64,000 nt of DNA from Bradyrhizobium sp. CCGUVB1N3 (GCF_024199925.1 NZ_JANADR010000001.1:7877501-7941500); one strand, 5' to 3'. Shown: positions 9,788 to 20,540, counted from the stretch's first letter. Notes: generated from the letters alone by a model not told the origin. Translations and numbers: made by a program.

Positions 9788-10662
9788 CTCGGCGCCGTCT
9801 AGGAAATCTCCAGTACCTGAGCAATCGGGTAGGTTTCGGAGAAGCAGAGCGTGGCACCGCAAATCGCAAGCATTGGTGATGGAGTGTCGTCAGCGGTTGT
9901 GCGCAACAGCTTAGCTCGGCGTCCGTCATTGTATTGTCACATCCGAATGCATTGCATCGATTCCCGTGTTAACCACTCACGCGAACGCTCGCCGAGCGCA
10001 CACGCGGCGAGCCGTCATGCCCGCTTTAAGAGAACAAATGAGCGGCAACAAGTTCGTCGCGCCCATCAAGCTCGGCGCCAGATATTGGACGAGGCAAATG
10101 AAGCCGCGGCTAACACCCTCGTGTCCTGCTTTCCGTGCCCGCGATCAGCATATCTGCCGTGCGGCCTGCGGAGCGTGACGTCGCTTGCAGCGGAGTCGCA
10201 GCCCCTTCGCCCGTTCGAGACAGTTTCTACAATGGGGTCGTCTCCCACTGCAACTGTAGGCGGCTCAATAATGCGGCCAGGAGCGCGATTTAAACCATCG
10301 TATATTCTCCGCATACCATTCAATGGAGGGCGTCTACCTCGATATGATTGGGTAACTGGGTGGTCCTTCGATAACTTGAGTACCACACATCGCGGCCGCG
10401 GAGGATTTGAGACAGTAGACAGAGCGCGACCTGTAACAGAGCCGGTCGCCACTCGCCTGGAGACAACGGCGATATTGAGCCGCGGCACACACAAGAGGAG
10501 CATGCAAATTGGCCGGCTCCCCGCGCGATGCGATCTTAACGCCGTCCACAAGCCAACATTCCCCCCATTCGCTGACGACCCCATCGAACGAGCACCGTCA
10601 CACTGCCCGTCGCTCGCTTGATGCGTGCCTCAGGAACGTAGCAAGAAGCAGGAGAGTCTTTC
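9788..10662 (+). other. Long leader between nod box and nodA, no recognised gene
   Basis: In other Bradyrhizobium strains this position holds nodY or nodK. Here the only long plus-strand frame (9851-10621, 256 codons) has an arginine- and proline-rich, low-conservation look and no good ribosome binding site. I cannot match it to NodY/NodK from memory. It could be a diverged nodK or non-coding leader RNA. The last bases before nodA carry a clear GGAGA site. Confidence 0.45.
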
Positions 10663-11256
10663 ATGCGCCCTCAACTCCAGTGGAGGACGTGCTGGGAAAA
10701 TGACTTACAACTCGCCGACCACGTCCAAATCTCCGAGTTCTTTCGAAGCGCCTACGGGCCGACCGGGGCGTTCAACGCAAAACCGTTTGAAGGCAATCGA
10801 AGCTGGGCCGGGGCGAGACCGGAGCTCCGGGTAGTTGGCTACGATGATCGCGGCGTGGCGGCTCATATCGGCGCATTGCGCCGGTTCATCAAAGTCGGTG
10901 AAATCGATCTGTTGGTGGCCGAACTTGGATTGTACGCGGTACGTCCGGATCTCGAAGGACTCGGAATCAGTCATTCCATGCGAGTGATGTATCCCGTGTT
11001 GCAGGAGCTCGGCGTCCCCTTCGGCTTCGGTACGGTTCGACATGAACTCAAAGAGCATATTTTTAGGCTGCTCGGCCGCCCAGGAATGGCGACAATCGTT
11101 CCGGGCATTCGCGTGCGATCAACTCTTCCGGATATCTATGCCGACCTGCCCCCAACTCGGGTCGATGACGCGCTGCTTGTAGTGTTCCCTATAGCGCGGT
11201 CGATGAGCGAGTGGCCCACCGGCACAGTCATCGAGCGTAATGGGCCAGAGCTGTGA
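10663..11256 (+). CDS. nodA: NodA, Nod-factor N-acyltransferase
   Basis: The 197-residue product matches NodA over its whole length: [20 protein letters not shown], then [42 protein letters not shown] and the terminal [11 protein letters not shown]. NodA transfers a fatty acyl chain to the free amino group of the deacetylated non-reducing-end glucosamine of the chitooligosaccharide, at the inner membrane. A GGAGA ribosome binding site precedes ATG 10663. The stop overlaps the nodB start (GTGA), showing translational coupling. It is the first gene of the operon behind the nod box. Confidence 0.97.
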   Translation: MRPQLQWRTCWENDLQLADHVQISEFFRSAYGPTGAFNAKPFEGNRSWAGARPELRVVGYDDRGVAAHIGALRRFIKVGEIDLLVAELGLYAVRPDLEGLGISHSMRVMYPVLQELGVPFGFGTVRHELKEHIFRLLGRPGMATIVPGIRVRSTLPDIYADLPPTRVDDALLVVFPIARSMSEWPTGTVIERNGPEL

Positions 11257-11912
11257 AACACATCAGTTGCTTCTTCGAAGCGCACAGCAAGCGCCTCACG
11301 GACACCGTTCGCCATAGCGTCCATCTGACGTTCGATGACGGGCCGAATCCATACTGCACGCCGGACATTCTTGATGTGCTGGCGGAGCACCGCGCGCCGG
11401 CGACGTTCTGCGTCATTGGCACGTACGCGGCGAATGAGCCAAAGCTGATTCGTCGGATGATCGCGGAAGGGCACGAGGTCGCGAACCACACGATGACACA
11501 TCCGGATCTGTCCAGATGCGACCCCGACGAAGTGCAGTTTGAAATAATGACCGCGAGTTGCGCCATCAGGAGCGCATGCCCTCAGGCCTCGGTGCGACGC
11601 GTGCGCGCGCCGTATGGCATTTGGACCGAAGCAGTGCTGGCCAAGTCAGAGAAGGCCGGACTTAACGCTCTCCACTGGTCAGTGGACCCGCGCGACTGGT
11701 CCTGTCCCGGCGTGGATACGATCGTCGAAACAGTGTTAGCCTCTGTCCGCCCTGGTGCGATCGTTCTCTTGCATGATGGATGCCCGCCCGACGAGGTGGG
11801 ACGGGGCATTCATGCCGGTCTGCGCCACCAGACGGTGAAGGCACTCTCCCAACTTATTCCAGCCTTGCACGATCGCGGTTTCGCGATCCGCCCGCTTCCG
11901 CAAACTCATTGA
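11253..11912 (+). CDS. nodB: NodB, chitooligosaccharide deacetylase
   Basis: A 219-residue carbohydrate esterase family 4 (NodB homology domain) protein that removes the acetyl group from the non-reducing-end N-acetylglucosamine before acylation by NodA. Catalytic motifs in order: [10 protein letters not shown] (metal-binding Asp pair), the His motif [18 protein letters not shown] and IVLLHDG. All are intact. It starts with GTG overlapping the nodA stop codon. Length is normal for rhizobial NodB. Confidence 0.97.
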   Translation: MKHISCFFEAHSKRLTDTVRHSVHLTFDDGPNPYCTPDILDVLAEHRAPATFCVIGTYAANEPKLIRRMIAEGHEVANHTMTHPDLSRCDPDEVQFEIMTASCAIRSACPQASVRRVRAPYGIWTEAVLAKSEKAGLNALHWSVDPRDWSCPGVDTIVETVLASVRPGAIVLLHDGCPPDEVGRGIHAGLRHQTVKALSQLIPALHDRGFAIRPLPQTH

Positions 11913-11927
11913 ACAATTGGCGTCCCA

Positions 11928-13241
11928 ATGAACCTTCTTGCCACAACCAGTACTGTTGTCGTCTCGTCTTATGCGTTGCTCTCTGCGGTCTACAAGTCCG
12001 TGCAGGCGTTCCATGCCTCGCCGACACGAGTGTCGTCGGTGTCATCGGATGGGGGCGACCCTGAACCGATGCCCAGCGTGGATGTAATCGTGCCCTGCTT
12101 CAACGAGGACCCGCGCACGCTGTCGGCATGCCTAGAATCCATCGCGAGCCAAGACTACGTCGGGCAGCTACGCGTCTACGTGGTCGATGACGGTTCTGGA
12201 AATCGCGAGGATGTGGCACCCGTCCATCATGCCTATGCGTACGATTCAAGGTTCAATTTTATTCTCCTGCGAAAGAACGTTGGAAAACGGAAAGCACAGA
12301 TTGCCGCGATCCGCCGGTCATCCGGAGATCTGGTCCTCAACGTTGATTCGGACACGATACTTGCGACCGATGTGGTCAGGAAGCTTGCACTGAGAATGCA
12401 GGATGATGAGATCGGTGCTGCCATGGGGCAGCTGACGGCGAGCAACCGGAGCGCCACTTGGTTAACTCGGTTGATCGACATGGAGTACTGGTTGGCGTGC
12501 AACGAAGAGCGCGCAGCTCAAGCTCGTTTCGGCGCGGTCATGTGCTGCTGCGGTCCATGTGCCATGTACCGACGATCAGCTCTCGATCTGCTGCTGGATC
12601 AGTACGAGGCGCAATTCTTCCGAGGAAAGCCGAGCGATTTTGGTGAGGATCGCCATCTCACGATTCTTATGCTGAAAGCTGGATTTCGAACTGAGTACGT
12701 TCCGGACGCGTACGCCGCAACAGTCGTTCCAGATAGGGTAGGGCCGTATCTGCGCCAACAGCTTCGCTGGGCCCGCAGCACTTTCCGAGATACGCTGCTT
12801 GCGGTGCACCTTTTGCCTGGTCTGGATCGATACCTGACATTGGACGTTATCGGGCAAAACGTCGGCCCGCTTCTTCTGGCGCTTTCGGTGGTAACGGGCA
12901 TTGCGCAGCTCGCACTTACGGCCACTGTGCCATGGTGGACAGTTCTGATAGTCGCATCAATGACCATGGTGAGATGCGGCGTAGCTGCCTTGCGTGCTCG
13001 TCAACTGCGATTCTTCGCTTTTGCTCTGCACACGCCCATCAATATCTTTCTGCTACTTCCGGTAAAGGCCTATGCGTTGTGTACGCTAAGCAATAGCGAT
13101 TGGCTCTCACGCAAGCCAGCCAAGGCAGAGTCCCAACCAGAGCCGATCCGGCCTTCGGGATCCGCAGTTCCGATTCGCAGCTCGTGCCGCCCAACTAGCA
13201 GTGACACGACCGCACTTGCAGCGGCGAGCGATGCGGACTGA
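11928..13241 (+). CDS. nodC: NodC, chitooligosaccharide synthase
   Basis: A 437-residue membrane glycosyltransferase of family GT2 that builds the N-acetylglucosamine backbone of the Nod factor from UDP-GlcNAc. An N-terminal membrane helix (about residues 3-20) precedes the catalytic domain. That domain has VDVIVPCFNEDP, VVDDGSG, the metal-binding NVDSDT, FGEDRHLT and the processivity motif QQLRWARS. C-terminal membrane segments follow (LLLALSVVTGIAQLAL, TVLIVASMTM, LHTPINIFLLLPVKAY), and then a Ser/Pro-rich tail. It starts 15 bases after nodB. No damage is seen. Confidence 0.97.
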   Translation: MNLLATTSTVVVSSYALLSAVYKSVQAFHASPTRVSSVSSDGGDPEPMPSVDVIVPCFNEDPRTLSACLESIASQDYVGQLRVYVVDDGSGNREDVAPVHHAYAYDSRFNFILLRKNVGKRKAQIAAIRRSSGDLVLNVDSDTILATDVVRKLALRMQDDEIGAAMGQLTASNRSATWLTRLIDMEYWLACNEERAAQARFGAVMCCCGPCAMYRRSALDLLLDQYEAQFFRGKPSDFGEDRHLTILMLKAGFRTEYVPDAYAATVVPDRVGPYLRQQLRWARSTFRDTLLAVHLLPGLDRYLTLDVIGQNVGPLLLALSVVTGIAQLALTATVPWWTVLIVASMTMVRCGVAALRARQLRFFAFALHTPINIFLLLPVKAYALCTLSNSDWLSRKPAKAESQPEPIRPSGSAVPIRSSCRPTSSDTTALAAASDAD

Positions 13242-13255
13242 GAAGCGGATAGCTC

Positions 13256-13867
13256 ATGAACCCGGATAACAGTTATCAATCGTTAGAACGAGAATTAACG
13301 GCCGATGATCCATGGCGGCTGGACGGCAATCCGTTCGAGCGAGAGCGTCATACGCAAATGCTCCGGCTCTCGCTTTCCAACGGCTTCATTGCGAATGCGC
13401 TCGAGGTCGGGTGCGCAGCCGGCGCATTCACGGAGAAGCTGGCGCCCCACTGCGGACGACTTACAGTCGTCGACGTCGTGCCGCGAGCGATCGGTCGGGC
13501 GAGTCAACGGACGAAGCGATGGTCGCACATCACATGGATAGTCTCTGACATTCAGCGGTTCTCTCGAACGGAACGGTTCGACTTGATCGTGGTGGCGGAA
13601 GTGCTCTACTACCTCCGCGATATTGCCGAGATGCGTACGGCGATCGGCAATTTGGTGGGAATGCTTGCGCCGAATGGTCATCTGGTTTTCGGATCAGCTC
13701 GTGATGCCACCTGCCGCGGCTGGGGACATGCTGCCGGCGCCGAAACGATCATCGCAATGTTGAACGAAACATTGGTCGAGGTCGAACGGGTGCAATGTCA
13801 GGGCAAGTCGGCCAACGAAGACTGCTTGCTCGCTTGTTTTCGGAATTCGGTCTTCCCTTCCATCTAA
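13256..13867 (+). CDS. nodS: NodS, Nod-factor N-methyltransferase
   Basis: A 203-residue S-adenosylmethionine-dependent methyltransferase. The SAM-binding loop ALEVGCAAGAFTEKLAPHCG lies at about residues 42-62, followed by LTVVDVVPRAIGRA and LIVVAEVLYYLRDI. In described rhizobia NodS methylates the amino group of the terminal glucosamine freed by NodB, so the strain should make N-methylated Nod factors. It follows nodC by 14 bases and precedes nodU, the usual arrangement. Confidence 0.95.
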   Translation: MNPDNSYQSLERELTADDPWRLDGNPFERERHTQMLRLSLSNGFIANALEVGCAAGAFTEKLAPHCGRLTVVDVVPRAIGRASQRTKRWSHITWIVSDIQRFSRTERFDLIVVAEVLYYLRDIAEMRTAIGNLVGMLAPNGHLVFGSARDATCRGWGHAAGAETIIAMLNETLVEVERVQCQGKSANEDCLLACFRNSVFPSI

Positions 13868-13892
13868 AAACCGACCTTAGCATCGAGGCACT

Positions 13893-15599
13893 ATGCGCAT
13901 CTGTGGCATCAAGCTGACGCACGACGGGTCCATCGCTCTTGTAGAGGATGGACGTCTGGTCTTTTGCATCGAGCAAGAGAAACGCGAGAACAACCGACGG
14001 TACTCAGCCATCGAAAATCTCGACACAGTTGTTCTCACATTGGCGGAATATGGCCTTCATCCCCGCGATATTGATCAGTTCGTCATCGACGGGTGGGACG
14101 GGGAAATCGAAACGCAATTCCAGCTCCTGAGTGGGTCGGAACATCTGACGCTCAAAGGCGCACCGTATGTTGAACGTCCCGAGGGGCTCCTATCTTCATA
14201 CGACGGGGATGGGCTAGTGCTCGAGGGCGAGAGTTTCTCCTATAAGAGCTATGCGCACGTCACGGGCCATGTTGCCTCCGCTTACTGCACTAGCCCGTTT
14301 GCGAAAACGAAAGAACCGGCCTTCTGCCTCGTGTGGGATGGCTGCATCTTTCCACGACTTTATTATGTAGAGCCGCGCGGGGGCCGCTTCCTCGATTGCC
14401 TCTTCCCGATGATAGGCCACGCTTATGCTGTCGCGGGCCACCACTTCGGGCCCTATCGGCAGCCGAACCGGACCAACTGGGACCTTGGCGTTGCGGGCAA
14501 ACTGATGGCCTATATCGGTCTGGGGGCGCCTGATGAAGACGTTGTGACGGTGTTTAGGGAGGTCTATGAGAAGCGCTTTGCGGCGGACACGGAGCCCGCT
14601 CGGCGTTATCGCGCGAATATAAATAATGCCGAGGCATCGCTTGCGGCTACGCACGAATTCTTCGAAGAAAGCGCACTTCGACTAGACGCCAAGCGACCCG
14701 AAGATGTACTCGCATCGTTTCATATTTTCCTTGAGCGTCTGCTCGTGCGGGAGATGGGCCTTGCTTTGCTTCGGCATTCGTCCTTTCCGGGGCCGCGCAA
14801 TCTATGCATAGCCGGTGGTTGTGGTCTTAACATCAAATGGAATAGTGCGTTACGTGCGACCGGCCTGTTCGATGCGGTCTGGGTGCCGCCTTTCCCGAAT
14901 GACAGCGGTTCAGCAATCGGAACCGCTTGCTCGGCAATGGTGGCGGACAAAGGTTTCGTACCCCTCGAGTGGTCGGTCTATAGTGGTCCGGCCCTTGCAG
15001 GCGGCGATGCGTCAACGGGATGGGACGCAGCGCCCTGCAGCATAAGCGAGCTTGCCGCACTCCTCGCAACTGATAAGCCCGTGGTCTTCCTTAACGGCCG
15101 CGCCGAACTCGGCCCACGCGCCTTGGGTGGCAGAAGCATTCTTGCTGCCGCGACATCCCCGAAAATGAAGGACTATCTCAACGACATCAAATTCCGCGAA
15201 CACTTCCGCCCGGTTGCGCCGATATGCCTGGAGGACCGAGCGCCGAACATTTTCGATCCTGGATCGCCGGACCCTTACATGCTCTTCGACCATCAGACGC
15301 GGGCAGAGTGGCGAGACAGAATCCCCGCCATTGTGCACCTCGACGGATCCGCACGATTGCAGACGATTGGCAGAACATCCGAGCATAAGGTTGCTGAACT
15401 GCTCGTCGAATATGAAAAACTGACGGGCATTCCGCTGCTTTGCAACACCAGCGCCAATCACCATGGACGTGGCTTCTTCCCCGATGTCGCAGCTGCCTGC
15501 AAATGGGGTCGCATCGAACACATCTGGTGCGATGGCCTGCTCTGGACCAAAACGCTCGAAGTCAAGGTGCCGTCGTCCGAGATGGCTCTGACAAGCTGA
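13893..15599 (+). CDS. nodU: NodU, Nod-factor O-carbamoyltransferase
   Basis: A 568-residue carbamoyltransferase with the N-terminal ASKHA-like fold (MRICGIKLTHDGSIALVEDG, IEQEKREN) and the C-terminal domain with ELGPRALGGRSILA, KFREHFRPVAPICLED and IPLLCNTSANHHGRGFFPD. NodU uses carbamoyl phosphate to carbamoylate the 6-position of the non-reducing end. The product resembles NolO encoded downstream in fold and motifs but is distinct in sequence. It lies 25 bases after nodS, and its stop is 9 bases before nodI. Confidence 0.95.
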   Translation: MRICGIKLTHDGSIALVEDGRLVFCIEQEKRENNRRYSAIENLDTVVLTLAEYGLHPRDIDQFVIDGWDGEIETQFQLLSGSEHLTLKGAPYVERPEGLLSSYDGDGLVLEGESFSYKSYAHVTGHVASAYCTSPFAKTKEPAFCLVWDGCIFPRLYYVEPRGGRFLDCLFPMIGHAYAVAGHHFGPYRQPNRTNWDLGVAGKLMAYIGLGAPDEDVVTVFREVYEKRFAADTEPARRYRANINNAEASLAATHEFFEESALRLDAKRPEDVLASFHIFLERLLVREMGLALLRHSSFPGPRNLCIAGGCGLNIKWNSALRATGLFDAVWVPPFPNDSGSAIGTACSAMVADKGFVPLEWSVYSGPALAGGDASTGWDAAPCSISELAALLATDKPVVFLNGRAELGPRALGGRSILAAATSPKMKDYLNDIKFREHFRPVAPICLEDRAPNIFDPGSPDPYMLFDHQTRAEWRDRIPAIVHLDGSARLQTIGRTSEHKVAELLVEYEKLTGIPLLCNTSANHHGRGFFPDVAAACKWGRIEHIWCDGLLWTKTLEVKVPSSEMALTS

Positions 15600-15608
15600 G
15601 ATGAACGC

Positions 15609-16523
15609 ATGTCGAGCGTAGCGATCGATTTTGCCGCTGTAAACAAATCATACCGCGGCAAGGCCGTTGTCAACGAGCTGGCATTCACCGTTGCAGCGGG
15701 AGAGTGCTTCGGACTGCTCGGACCAAATGGTGCGGGCAAGAGCACCATTGTGCGTATGATACTCGGCATGGTGCCGCCGGACTCTGGCCAGATTACGGTG
15801 CTCGGCAAGCAAGTACCGGCACACGCTCGCTTGGCACGCGCAGGCGTGGGCGTGGTCCCGCAATTCGACAACCTCGAGAACGAGTTCACGGTCCGCGAGA
15901 ACTTGCTGGTGTTCGGGCGCTATTTCGGCATGAACGCACGTGAAATCGATGCGGTCATTCCATCGCTGCTCGAATTTGCCCGCCTCGAGAGCAAGGCGGA
16001 TGCGCGCGTTGGCGAGTTGTCTGGCGGCATGAAGCGCCGACTGGTGCTGGCACGTGCGCTGATCAATGACCCGCATCTGCTCGTTATGGACGAACCAACG
16101 ACCGGTCTTGATCCGCACGCGCGCCATCTGATCTGGGAGCGACTGCGTGCGCTACTTGCGCGCGGAAAGACGATCCTGCTGACGACCCATTTTATGGAAG
16201 AGGCCGAGCGCTTGTGCGATAGGCTCTGCGTGCTTGAGGAAGGACGCAAGATCGCCGAAGGCGAACCTCAGGCGCTCATCATCGAACAGATCGGTTGCGA
16301 TGTCATGGAGATCTATGGTGGCAACCCGCAGGAATCCATTGAGCTGATCAGGCCTTACGCGCAGCGCATCGAACTAAGCGGCGAGACGATCTTTTGCTAT
16401 GCACCGGATCTGGAGCAGGTGCGGAAGCAGTTGAGAGGGGCTGTGGGGTTGCGCCTTCTGGAGCGTCCGCCGAATCTCGAGGACGTGTTCTTGCGGCTGA
16501 CCGGACGCGAGATAGAGATATGA
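15609..16523 (+). CDS. nodI: NodI, ABC-transporter ATPase for Nod-factor export
   Basis: A 304-residue ATP-binding cassette protein: Walker [14 protein letters not shown]-loop region [10 protein letters not shown], signature LSGGMKRRL, Walker [13 protein letters not shown] and switch histidine [13 protein letters not shown]. With NodJ it forms the inner-membrane exporter that promotes secretion of the lipochitooligosaccharide. The stop codon overlaps the nodJ start. Confidence 0.96.
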   Translation: MSSVAIDFAAVNKSYRGKAVVNELAFTVAAGECFGLLGPNGAGKSTIVRMILGMVPPDSGQITVLGKQVPAHARLARAGVGVVPQFDNLENEFTVRENLLVFGRYFGMNAREIDAVIPSLLEFARLESKADARVGELSGGMKRRLVLARALINDPHLLVMDEPTTGLDPHARHLIWERLRALLARGKTILLTTHFMEEAERLCDRLCVLEEGRKIAEGEPQALIIEQIGCDVMEIYGGNPQESIELIRPYAQRIELSGETIFCYAPDLEQVRKQLRGAVGLRLLERPPNLEDVFLRLTGREIEI

Positions 16524-17311
16524 TGAGAATGACTTATGGCGCGGCCATGCCCGCTAACGCGTTTAACTGGGTTGCGGTATGGCGACGCAACTATCTGGCA
16601 TGGAGGAAGGTCGCGCTTGCGTCGCTTCTGGGCAATCTCGCCGATCCAATGACCAATCTACTCGGTCTTGGCTTTGGCCTCGGACTCATCGTCGGTCGTG
16701 TCAACGGGACTTCATATATCGATTTTCTAGTGGGCGGGATGGTCGCGACCAGCGCGATGACTTCGGCAAGCTTCGAGACGATTTACGCAACGTTCGCCCG
16801 CATGCACACGCAACGGACCTGGGAGGCAATGCTCTGCACACAGCTTACTCTTGGCGACATCCTGCTCGGAGAAGTGGCATGGGCAGCGAGCAAGGCCGTG
16901 CTGGCTGGCACAGGCATAACAATCGTTGCTGCGGGACTGGGTTACGCGGCGTGGCCATCCATGCTGTATGCGCTACCCGCAATCGCTCTTACTGGGTTCG
17001 TGTTCGCGAGCTTGGCGATGGTCATCGTATCCCTAGCGCCCAGCTACGACTATTTCGTATTCTACCAAACACTCGTCCTTACACCCATGGTGTTCCTCTG
17101 CGGCGCAGTGTTTCCGATCAATCAGTTGCCCGCGGCCTTCCAGTTCGTAGCAGACCTGTTGCCGCTGGAGCACTCGATTGAGCTCATTCGCCCGGCGATG
17201 CTCGGGCGGCCAATCGGCAGCGTCGGTATACATATAGGCGCACTCTGCCTTTATGCGGTCGTGCCATTCTTGTTGTCGGTTGCGCTGCTTCTCCGACGCC
17301 TCATGCGCTGA
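16520..17311 (+). CDS. nodJ: NodJ, ABC-transporter permease for Nod-factor export
   Basis: A 263-residue integral membrane protein of the ABC-2 type. I start it at ATG 16520, which overlaps the nodI stop (ATGA); the frame is open further upstream inside nodI, but that part is a shadow. About six membrane segments are seen, for example [48 protein letters not shown] and [16 protein letters not shown]. The [11 protein letters not shown] stretch is typical of NodJ/ABC-2 permeases. It partners NodI. Confidence 0.95.
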   Translation: MMRMTYGAAMPANAFNWVAVWRRNYLAWRKVALASLLGNLADPMTNLLGLGFGLGLIVGRVNGTSYIDFLVGGMVATSAMTSASFETIYATFARMHTQRTWEAMLCTQLTLGDILLGEVAWAASKAVLAGTGITIVAAGLGYAAWPSMLYALPAIALTGFVFASLAMVIVSLAPSYDYFVFYQTLVLTPMVFLCGAVFPINQLPAAFQFVADLLPLEHSIELIRPAMLGRPIGSVGIHIGALCLYAVVPFLLSVALLLRRLMR

Positions 17312-17401
17312 GAGTGCCGCAGTGGACAACACGACGCCGCAGCGAGCAACCGTGAGTCGGGTTGTCCCAATAGAGCCCTCTTACAATAGATGGAGAGTAA
17401 G

Positions 17402-19450
17402 ATGCTGTGTCTCGGAGTGAGCGGCGGATTAGACAAGGTTTTTGAGTTCCGACCCGAGCTTCCAAGTACATTTCTTCACGACGGCGCTGCTGTGCTCGTG
17501 CGTGACGGTCGTGTGATAGCGGCCGTCGAAGAAGAACGCCTCAATCGGGTCAAGCATTCCAATAAATTTCCAAGCAACTCGATCCAATACTGTCTCGATG
17601 CTGCCGGTGTTCGACTGAGCGACGTCGATCGCATCGCGTTCTATGCGACCGAAGCGTATTGCAATGCAATGCTCGAACGCCTGTTTGTCTCGCAGCCATC
17701 CGACGCCATTCCGATGAATGCCAGGCTCCTGCTCCGGACGATGCTGGCTCAGGAGTTCAACACCGACGTTGATCCATCGCGCGTTTCATTCGTAAGTCAC
17801 CACCAGGCGCACGCAGTAAGTGCATTTGCAATGTCCGGATTTGAGCAGAGTCTGGTCCTCGCAATCGATGGCGGTGGTGAGTTTCTCTCCGGTCTCGTGG
17901 CGATCGGGTCCGGAACCGAAGTCAATCAACTCGAGAGCTTCCCGGAGAGCAACTCTTTGGGGCTATTTTATCTCGAGACGATCCGGTATCTGGGTTATAG
18001 CTTGTTCGATGAATACAAGGTCATGGGCCTTGCTCCTTATGGCGATCCCGCGCCTTATCGCAAGCTGTTTGAGCGGTTCTACGAGCTCTCTGAGAACGGG
18101 GGCTACCGGCTCTACCTGGATCGCATCGGACCGGCGTTGGTCCGCAATATTCAGGTCCGACGAAAAGGAATGCCATTCACCCAGCAACATCGAGACGTCA
18201 GCGCGTCATTGCAGGAAGCGCTCGAACGAATCGTGTTTCACATAGTGCGGCATTACCGCGAAGCCACGGGCATGAAGCGGCTGTGCTTGGCTGGCGGCGT
18301 GGCCCACAACTGCACCGTCAATGGTAAGCTGCTGTATTCGGGGCTTTTCGAGGAGATCTTCGTGCAACCCGCGGCGCATGACGCAGGCTGCGCCCTAGGC
18401 GCTGCATTGATGGCATCTGATGAGGTTGGGCGGCCAGCGCCACGCGAGCGGCTGAAGGAAGTCTATTGGGGGCCAGATCTCGGGACCGACCGTGCCGTCG
18501 AGCAGGAATTGGCGGCATGGGCCGGACATCTCGACGTCGAACGCAGCGATGACGTGGCGGGCAGAGCGGCCGATTGGATGGCAAACGGCGCAGTCATCGG
18601 ATGGGTGCAGGGTCGGTCGGAGTTCGGACCACGTGCGCTGGGTAACCGCAGTATTCTCGCCGATCCCCGACCTGCGGCGAACAAGGATCGCATAAACGCG
18701 ATGGTCAAGAAGCGCGAGGGCTATCGACCGTTCGCGCCTTCCGTATTGGAGGAGGATGCGCGCGAATATTTCGATCTCCCGGCTGGAACGGGCGAATTTC
18801 CCTTCATGAACTTCGTAGTTGGCGTACGTGATGCCAAGCGCGGCTTGCTGGGCGCGATTACGCATGTTGATGGTACCGCGCGGTTACAAACAGTGTCGCG
18901 CAAATCGAATCCAGCCTACTGGCGCCTTATCGATGAGTTCAAGAAACGGACGGGCATCCCGGTTCTGCTCAATACCTCTTTTAACAACAATGCCGAGCCG
19001 ATCGTGGATTCGGTTGCAGATGCCGTTGCGACATTTCTGACGACGGAACTCGATGCTCTCGTAGTTGGGCCGTTCCTTGTCAAAAAGCGCGCTGCAACGC
19101 TCGAGGATTGGACCTCGCTCGCGGTTTCACTGCCGCCTTATGCATCCCTGTATCGCGTCCGCGCACATACAGCACGAGATCGACAGGAGACGGTATGCGA
19201 GATCCGCACGACCTTCTCCGGCGGCGGTGGTGTGCGCATTTCAGATAGCGTGTTCGATCTGCTGATGCGGATCAAGGGCGAAGCCGTCCTCCGCGACCTC
19301 TTCAATTCGATGACGTTGGATCAGGCCGAGCGCGAAGTTCTCGTCAAAGAACTACGGAGCCTATGGGAGCAGCGGCGTGTTCGCCTGCATCCTCCCTCAC
19401 GCGCTACCCGGGTGCAGAACGACTGCGATCGTATGGCAGAGCCAGCATGA
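17402..19450 (+). CDS. nolO: NolO, second Nod-factor carbamoyltransferase
   Basis: A 682-residue carbamoyltransferase of the NodU/CmcH family. ATG 17402 is preferred because GGAG lies six bases upstream and the protein then begins MLCLGVSGGLDKVFEF; an ATG at 17390 is also in frame. Landmarks are LHDGAAVLVRDGRVIAAVEEER, VSHHQAHAVSAFAMSGF, LAIDGGGEF, LAGGVAHNCTVNGKL, EFGPRALGNRSILADPR and GIPVLLNTSFNNNAEPIVDS. In described strains NolO carbamoylates the 3- or 4-position of the non-reducing sugar. It is a single uninterrupted frame here. It lies about 90 bases after nodJ and precedes nodZ, as in B. japonicum-type operons. Confidence 0.93.
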   Translation: MLCLGVSGGLDKVFEFRPELPSTFLHDGAAVLVRDGRVIAAVEEERLNRVKHSNKFPSNSIQYCLDAAGVRLSDVDRIAFYATEAYCNAMLERLFVSQPSDAIPMNARLLLRTMLAQEFNTDVDPSRVSFVSHHQAHAVSAFAMSGFEQSLVLAIDGGGEFLSGLVAIGSGTEVNQLESFPESNSLGLFYLETIRYLGYSLFDEYKVMGLAPYGDPAPYRKLFERFYELSENGGYRLYLDRIGPALVRNIQVRRKGMPFTQQHRDVSASLQEALERIVFHIVRHYREATGMKRLCLAGGVAHNCTVNGKLLYSGLFEEIFVQPAAHDAGCALGAALMASDEVGRPAPRERLKEVYWGPDLGTDRAVEQELAAWAGHLDVERSDDVAGRAADWMANGAVIGWVQGRSEFGPRALGNRSILADPRPAANKDRINAMVKKREGYRPFAPSVLEEDAREYFDLPAGTGEFPFMNFVVGVRDAKRGLLGAITHVDGTARLQTVSRKSNPAYWRLIDEFKKRTGIPVLLNTSFNNNAEPIVDSVADAVATFLTTELDALVVGPFLVKKRAATLEDWTSLAVSLPPYASLYRVRAHTARDRQETVCEIRTTFSGGGGVRISDSVFDLLMRIKGEAVLRDLFNSMTLDQAEREVLVKELRSLWEQRRVRLHPPSRATRVQNDCDRMAEPA

Positions 19451-19568
19451 ACGTCGATCGTTCAATAAGGCCGCGATGACCTCTGGAGATCTTACGCAGA
19501 GTTACCTACATTCTGATCCGTTCGGTATGTCGTGACGAGGACGGTAAAATGCTAGGTGATGGTTGTCC

Positions 19569-20540
19569 ATGAAAGAAAGGTTCGTTGTTTCTCGACGACG
19601 TACTGGTTTCGGTGATTGCCTGTGGTCGCTCGCGTCAGCTTGGCAATACGCCAAGCGGACAGGGCGCACGCTGGTTATCGACTGGCGCGGATCCTGTTAT
19701 CTCGATGACCCCTTCACCAACGCCTTTGGGGTGTTCTTCGAGCCAATTCAGGACATCGCCGGTGTACCCGTGATTTGCGATGATCGGATCAATCAACTCT
19801 CTTTTCCGGGACCGTTTTTTCCAACTTGGTGGAATCGGCCATCCATCGACTGCGTTTATCGACCATACGAACAGATTTTCCGCGAACGCGATGAGCTGAA
19901 GCAGCTCTTCGAAGCGAAGGATGACACTCACGCGAATACTGTGGTGTGTGATGCTTGTTTGATGTGGGGTTGTGATCAAGATGCCGAGCGACAAATATTT
20001 CGGGACGTCAAACTGCGGTCTGAAATTCAAGCTCGGATTGACGCGATCTATCAGGGGCACTTCAAGGGTCACAGCGTAATAGGCGTTCATGTTCGACACG
20101 GCAATGGCGAAGATATCATGGGGCACACGCCATACTGGGCCGATCCGGAGCGTGCGTTGCGGCAGGTATGCACTGCCATCGAAAAGGCCAAGGCATCGCC
20201 CCACGAAAAGCCAGTGAGAGTGTTTTTATGTACGGACAGCCCGAAAGTTCTGGATCGGGTGTCGGCCATGTTTCCCGACCTCTTTACTATCTCAAAGCGC
20301 TTCCAGGCGGTTCAAGCAGGGCCATTGCACAGTGCAGAACTGGGAGCGGAGGGAGGAGTCTCTGCTCTCATCGAGATGTGCCTCCTCGGTCGATGCGATA
20401 TCGTGATTCGCTTTCCGCCGACCAGCGCCTTTACGCGCTATGCGCGCCTTGTCGCGCCGCGCATTATTGAGTTCGATTTGAATGATCCGAATCGTCTCAT
20501 CTTGATCGATGAGTCGCCCGAGCATCACCCGATCTTATAA
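19569..20540 (+). CDS. nodZ: NodZ, alpha-1,6-fucosyltransferase
   Basis: A 323-residue GDP-fucose-dependent glycosyltransferase (family GT23) that fucosylates the reducing-end N-acetylglucosamine of the Nod factor. The opening MKERFVVSRRRTGFGDCLWS and the GDP-fucose-binding arginine motif VIGVHVRHGNGEDIMGH are intact, as is the CTDSPKVLDRV region. ATG 19569 is chosen; a TTG two codons earlier is in frame. It ends the nod operon: no further gene is found for more than 1.6 kb on this strand. Confidence 0.95.
   Translation: MKERFVVSRRRTGFGDCLWSLASAWQYAKRTGRTLVIDWRGSCYLDDPFTNAFGVFFEPIQDIAGVPVICDDRINQLSFPGPFFPTWWNRPSIDCVYRPYEQIFRERDELKQLFEAKDDTHANTVVCDACLMWGCDQDAERQIFRDVKLRSEIQARIDAIYQGHFKGHSVIGVHVRHGNGEDIMGHTPYWADPERALRQVCTAIEKAKASPHEKPVRVFLCTDSPKVLDRVSAMFPDLFTISKRFQAVQAGPLHSAELGAEGGVSALIEMCLLGRCDIVIRFPPTSAFTRYARLVAPRIIEFDLNDPNRLILIDESPEHHPIL

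Noticed and set aside
9851..10621. 256-codon frame as a confident nodK
   Set aside because: There is no recognisable similarity and the composition is random-like, so it is listed only as an unexplained leader.
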